From positions 77,235-141,234 of the forward strand of contig JAFGCW010000089.1 in NCBI GenBank assembly GCA_016932435.1: a stretch of DNA of 64,000 bases, written 5' to 3'. Made by a program: the position numbers and the translations under genes. This stretch comes from Dehalococcoidales bacterium. Its GTDB lineage: Bacteria > Chloroflexota > Dehalococcoidia > Dehalococcoidales > UBA2162. This document shows positions 61,028-64,000 of this stretch, piece by piece; within the stretch, counting starts at the first letter, position 1, and every line of letters starts with the position of its first letter. The notes beneath the pieces are model-generated. The model was not told the origin of the DNA. It did not search any database and saw only the letters and a program-made list of their open reading frames with translations.

Positions 61028-62422
61028 ATGGATTCCGAATTTTTTGATTTATTCGGCTTTGAGCCCGAAGATATCAAGAAGGAGTTACCAAGGATAGAGA
61101 AAGCGTTCGACATCGTAGGGATAAGAGATGAGGACACAGAGAGAGCTAAAGCGAAGATAAATAAATATTTCGACGTAGAACTGCTCGGTATGAGGAAGGT
61201 TATGGGGCTGTGGTTAAAAGAGATGGTCGATATGGTGCTGGCAAAAGAAGAAGGTAAAAAGGTAATTTACGTCAGCTATCCACCTATTCCTCAAATAGTA
61301 GCAGCACTGGCTTTGACCTCAGATGATGTTTACTGCGCCTCTCCGGATATCGTCTTGAGCAATACACTGAACCTGATGTTCGATATGATTAATCCTGTCC
61401 TGGAGACAGCGGAACAAAACGGGCTGGCACCCGGCACGGCATTTTGTTCATATTTACAGACACGCCTGGGGGCAATTGTAAAAGGGATAATTCCTAAACC
61501 GGACCTGCTTATCCCTTCCTGTTTTTTATGCGATTTAACACCGGCGTGTGATCAGCTTCTGGGCGAACTCTACGATATCCCGGTAGCATACATCGATAAC
61601 CTGATAGATGAGAAAGGCGAGGGATGGCCCCAGGAGATAAATCCCCGGAAGATAAAATACTTCTCCACACAGATGAGAGAGGCAATGGATATTTACTGCA
61701 AGGTTACCGGCCGCCAGCTGCCCGGGAGTGAAGTTACCGATGCCGTGAATTTTGCCGAAAGAACTTATGTATATGCTGGTGAAATACACCAGATGCGCAT
61801 GTCCGATCCTTTGCCTTTAGGCGAGAATGACTTTTTTCTCGCTCTCTCAATGGGCACCATGGCGAGAGGTATTAATGAAGGACCGGAGGCACTCAGCGCC
61901 CTTGTGGATGGATTAAGAAGCAGGGTTGCCGCCGGAAAAGGCGTGACAGAAAAAGGAGCACCGCGCGTGATGTTCTCAATGATACCTCACGATCCTTCTA
62001 TTTTAGCTACGATTAATGAATTAGGACTGGCGATAGGTCCTACCTCCGGAGGAGGAAGAAGGATGGAAAGACCTGAACATCCGCCGAATATGGAAATCTG
62101 GGAAGATATTGCTCTCTCACATATGCGGAGCAGAGGAGCCAATTACTCCAGCCTGGCTTATATAAATCAATTAAAAGAGTCGGTTAGAGACTCAAATGTA
62201 GAGGGCATAATACTCTGGCGTCACTACTCCTGCCGCCAGTACAGTATATTCCCCATCAAGGCGAAAGAGGTTATCGAAGAGGAACTCGGTGTCCCGGTGT
62301 TACTTTTAGAAGGAGACTATTGTGACTTTAGAAGTTACACTTCTCAGCAGATGAGAACCAGGCTGGAAACATTTGCCGAGATGGTCAAGAATAACAAATC
62401 AGCGAGAGAAAGGACAAAATAG
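61028..62422 (+). CDS. 2-hydroxyacyl-CoA dehydratase-type subunit 2
   Basis: 464 residues. Start ATG has AAGGAG 7 bases before it and overlaps nothing; it follows subunit 1 by one base. The cluster Cys motif region is PSCFLCDLTPACDQLLGELYDIP (about residues 163-185) and the C-terminus WRHYSCRQYSIFPIKAKEVIEEELGVPVLLLEGDYCDFRSY matches the D-component family closing motif (EGD..D). It is longer than the classic HgdA/B subunits (about 380-420). With subunit 1 it forms the dehydratase; it may bind the flavin or the second 4Fe-4S cluster. Confidence 0.85.
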   Translation: MDSEFFDLFGFEPEDIKKELPRIEKAFDIVGIRDEDTERAKAKINKYFDVELLGMRKVMGLWLKEMVDMVLAKEEGKKVIYVSYPPIPQIVAALALTSDDVYCASPDIVLSNTLNLMFDMINPVLETAEQNGLAPGTAFCSYLQTRLGAIVKGIIPKPDLLIPSCFLCDLTPACDQLLGELYDIPVAYIDNLIDEKGEGWPQEINPRKIKYFSTQMREAMDIYCKVTGRQLPGSEVTDAVNFAERTYVYAGEIHQMRMSDPLPLGENDFFLALSMGTMARGINEGPEALSALVDGLRSRVAAGKGVTEKGAPRVMFSMIPHDPSILATINELGLAIGPTSGGGRRMERPEHPPNMEIWEDIALSHMRSRGANYSSLAYINQLKESVRDSNVEGIILWRHYSCRQYSIFPIKAKEVIEEELGVPVLLLEGDYCDFRSYTSQQMRTRLETFAEMVKNNKSARERTK

Positions 62423-62424
62423 AA

Positions 62425-63207
62425 ATGCCAGTTGCAGGGATAGACATCGGCGCCGGTACGGCCAAGATTGTTATTCTCGAAGATAATAACATCATTACAA
62501 GTGCGGTAGTTCCGGTGGGCGGCAATGTCACTAAGGCACTCGAAGAAGTGACTGATATAGCATTAGATGGCACGGGATTATCCGTTGGTGAATTGGAGTA
62601 TGTAGTTTCTACCGGATACGGTCGTGATGCAGCCTCGTTCGCCAATTATTCGACAACTGAAATTATATGTCACGCCAGCGGGATCCATTTCTTAATGCCA
62701 CATATTAATACTATTATCGACATTGGTGCTCAGGACAGCAAGGTGATAAGGATCAATGGTGAAGGTAAAGTAGTAAACTTCGTAATGAATGATAAGTGCG
62801 CGGCGGGAACAGGCAGATTCCTCGAGGTTATGGCAAATGTCCTCGGCTTGGAACTCGGCGAGATGGGCCCTGCAGCGTTAACCAGTAATAATCCCTGTAC
62901 CATCAGCAGTACCTGTACGGTTTTTGCAGAAACTGAAGTGATATCACTCCGTGCCCGGGGAGAAGCGGTAGAAGACTTAATCGCCGGTATTCACAGGGCT
63001 ATGGCGAGTAGGATTCTGATAATGTCTTCAGGCATACGGCTCGATCAGGAAACTGCTTTTACCGGAGGAGTAGCTAAGAATATCGGAGTTCAAAAGGTAC
63101 TCGAGGAACTGGGCGACATTAAATGTATTATTCCGGTAGAGCCGCAGGAAACTGGAGCGTTAGGCGCTGCCCTGATCGCACAGACCAGATTGATGGAAAC
63201 CCGCTAG
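62425..63207 (+). CDS. Acyl-CoA dehydratase activase (HgdC/BadF type)
   Basis: 260 residues, the usual length. A homodimeric ATPase with one bridging 4Fe-4S cluster that injects an electron into the dehydratase at the cost of ATP. The ASKHA phosphate loops AGIDIGAGTAKIVI and IDIGAQDSKVI, the cluster cysteines in DKCAAGTGRFLEV and STCTVFAE, and the adenosine-site GGVAKNIGV are all present. It follows the second subunit by two bases, so the three genes form one unit. Confidence 0.95.
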   Translation: MPVAGIDIGAGTAKIVILEDNNIITSAVVPVGGNVTKALEEVTDIALDGTGLSVGELEYVVSTGYGRDAASFANYSTTEIICHASGIHFLMPHINTIIDIGAQDSKVIRINGEGKVVNFVMNDKCAAGTGRFLEVMANVLGLELGEMGPAALTSNNPCTISSTCTVFAETEVISLRARGEAVEDLIAGIHRAMASRILIMSSGIRLDQETAFTGGVAKNIGVQKVLEELGDIKCIIPVEPQETGALGAALIAQTRLMETR

Positions 63208-63302
63208 AAACACTTTGTATTGCAGGACAACGCTACGGTCTCAAGGCTTAAGATCAGGTAAATCGAATATTATTTGCCTTCACGTTTGTATTGGTAGTCA
63301 TT

Positions 63303-63338
63303 ACATCTAATCAGTCATCGGGATGTCTGATTAGATGT
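63303..63338. terminator. Long hairpin after the activase gene
   Basis: Perfect 12-base inverted repeat ACATCTAATCAG / CTGATTAGATGT around a 12-base loop. There is no T-run, but its place about 95 bases after the last dehydratase gene fits a transcript end shared by both strands. Confidence 0.5.
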
Positions 63339-63466
63339 ATATAAGATTGGCCAAGCGGGGAAGAGTGTGTTAGTGTTTTGCCCCGGTGAATTAACATCGG
63401 GATGGTTTTCATGCCATTTGTAGAGCTATCTGATATCGTTTAGTTATATAACTGTGTAATACAAAC

Positions 63467-63915
63467 CTAGTTTTCGGAAGAAAGAGGTTTTTCTCTAGTC
63501 ACTTGGACTTGGGTAATTCTTAAACCTTGCATTTCTGTTATTTTAATTAGTAGATTTTTAAACTCTAATTTCTCATTCAACACAGGTATATGTTTTAGAA
63601 TACTAAGGCAAAAACCAGCTATAGTATCATAATCTTCACTTTCAGGTAATTCCAATCCCATTTCGTCATTAATATCTCCTATACGCATGTTGCCATCAAT
63701 TAGAAATATATCGCCATCGAGAATCTCAAAAGATTTCTCAAAGGCTGTATATTCATCACCTGTTTCACCAACGATTTCCTCTATAAGATCGGTAAGACTG
63801 ATAATACCGTCAGTTCCACCGTACTCATCTACCACTATTGCCATCTGGTTATTGGAATATTTCATTTCGTTTAATAGTTGGTTTACATGTTTGTTTTCGG
63901 GAGTGAAGTAGGCTT
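63467..63915 (-). pseudogene. 5'-truncated CorC/HlyC-type (CBS-domain) gene
   Basis: The frame from 63865 (ATG) gives 132 residues that match the end of a CorC/HlyC hemolysin-family protein: the last part of a CBS domain (MAIVVDEYGGTDGIISLTDLIEEIVGE) and the C-terminal transporter-associated CorC_HlyC domain. Homology continues upstream without a start (AYFTPENKHVNQLLNE) until about 63915, then breaks, and a stop (TAA) follows. The DUF21 membrane domain and first CBS domain are therefore missing. The break lies beside an inverted repeat at 63931-63980. The gene is probably dead, or a short cytoplasmic remnant is made. Confidence 0.75.
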
Positions 63916-63930
63916 GTTTTTTGCAAGTGG

Positions 63931-63980
63931 AAATTCCCCATTATTGCAAAATATTTTCCCCAGGCGCCGGTGGGGAATTT
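63931..63980. repeat. Inverted repeat at the truncated-gene junction
   Basis: AAATTCCCCA (63931-63940) and TGGGGAATTT (63971-63980) are exact inverted arms with a 30-base loop. They lie right where CorC homology stops. This could be the end of a mobile element or a terminator. The rest of the element, if any, is outside the window. Confidence 0.5.
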
Positions 63981-64000
63981 TATATATACATAACGTTCGC

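Noticed and set aside
1..64000. CRISPR array, rRNA genes, complete prophage or complete insertion sequence.
   Set aside because: No regularly spaced direct repeats, rRNA-like sequence, phage structural genes or transposase frames were seen. The recombinase-like segment at 44403 belongs to a GreA fusion and lacks a catalytic domain.

Overview
The window reads as chromosomal DNA of an anaerobic, probably Gram-positive-type (monoderm) bacterium. My best guess is an uncultured Chloroflexota of the Dehalococcoidia type. This is an inference from gene content: an archaeal-type phosphoglycerate mutase, a hexulose-phosphate-synthase/RraA fusion, a GreA with a recombinase-like head, 2-hydroxyacyl-CoA dehydratase genes, UroD-like methyltransferases, a type IV pilus operon without secretin genes, and surface proteins ending in a one-helix anchor. 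The organism decodes UGA as selenocysteine: its selD is interrupted by an in-frame UGA at the catalytic position, followed by a SECIS-like hairpin.

Layout. 1-2.7 kb: two surface proteins with near-identical C-terminal anchors (the second has a von Willebrand A domain) and a membrane-anchored protein with a caspase/gingipain-like His/Cys pattern. 2.8-9 kb: a tRNA-Arg and single catabolic genes (Fe-alcohol dehydrogenase, methyltransferase, UroD-like protein, SnoaL-like protein, membrane protein, BKACE). 9.1-16.4 kb: a forward operon dxs-pgk-apgM-unknown-tpiA-miaA behind a good promoter. 16.4-21.3 kb: a short-repeat cluster, the HPS-RraA fusion, and a reverse pantothenate operon (DUF2520 reductase candidate, panD, panB, panC) with a strong promoter and an attenuator-like leader. 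21.3-30 kb: a reverse operon pdxS-pdxT-pyrE-acyl-CoA ligase-R3H ATPase-radical SAM, then a membrane-tethered receiver protein and rsmG.

30-38.5 kb: type IV pilus motor genes pilB-pilC-pilO-like-pilMN fusion-pilT, a remnant of a prepilin start between pilC and pilO, and a GAF-GGDEF diguanylate cyclase. 38.6-45.2 kb: a Na/phosphate transporter with its PhoU partner, cinA, a site-2 protease, a YdjM-type membrane protein, a geranylgeranyl-reductase-like flavoprotein and the chimeric GreA. 45.2-50.9 kb (reverse): nadA-fdhD-MOSC-mnmA, an MFS exporter and the selenoprotein selD. 51-53.8 kb: GNAT, flavodoxin-ferredoxin (EFR1) and a pseudo-receiver regulator. 54-59.5 kb (reverse): a 746-residue IPT/TIG-repeat surface protein and two genes carrying three GH130 glycoside-phosphorylase domains. 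59.9-63.2 kb: two 2-hydroxyacyl-CoA dehydratase-type subunits and their ATP-dependent activase. The end holds a 5'-truncated CorC/HlyC-type gene next to an inverted repeat.

The most interesting points are the Sec-containing SelD; the pantothenate operon with a DUF2520 protein in the place of ketopantoate reductase and a structured leader; the recombinase-head GreA; the MnmA with a C-x2-C-x2-C motif and no second catalytic Cys; the PilM-PilN fusion; and the duplicated anchor/terminator cassette whose second hairpin lies inside the start of a caspase-like gene. No CRISPR array, rRNA, complete insertion sequence or prophage was seen.
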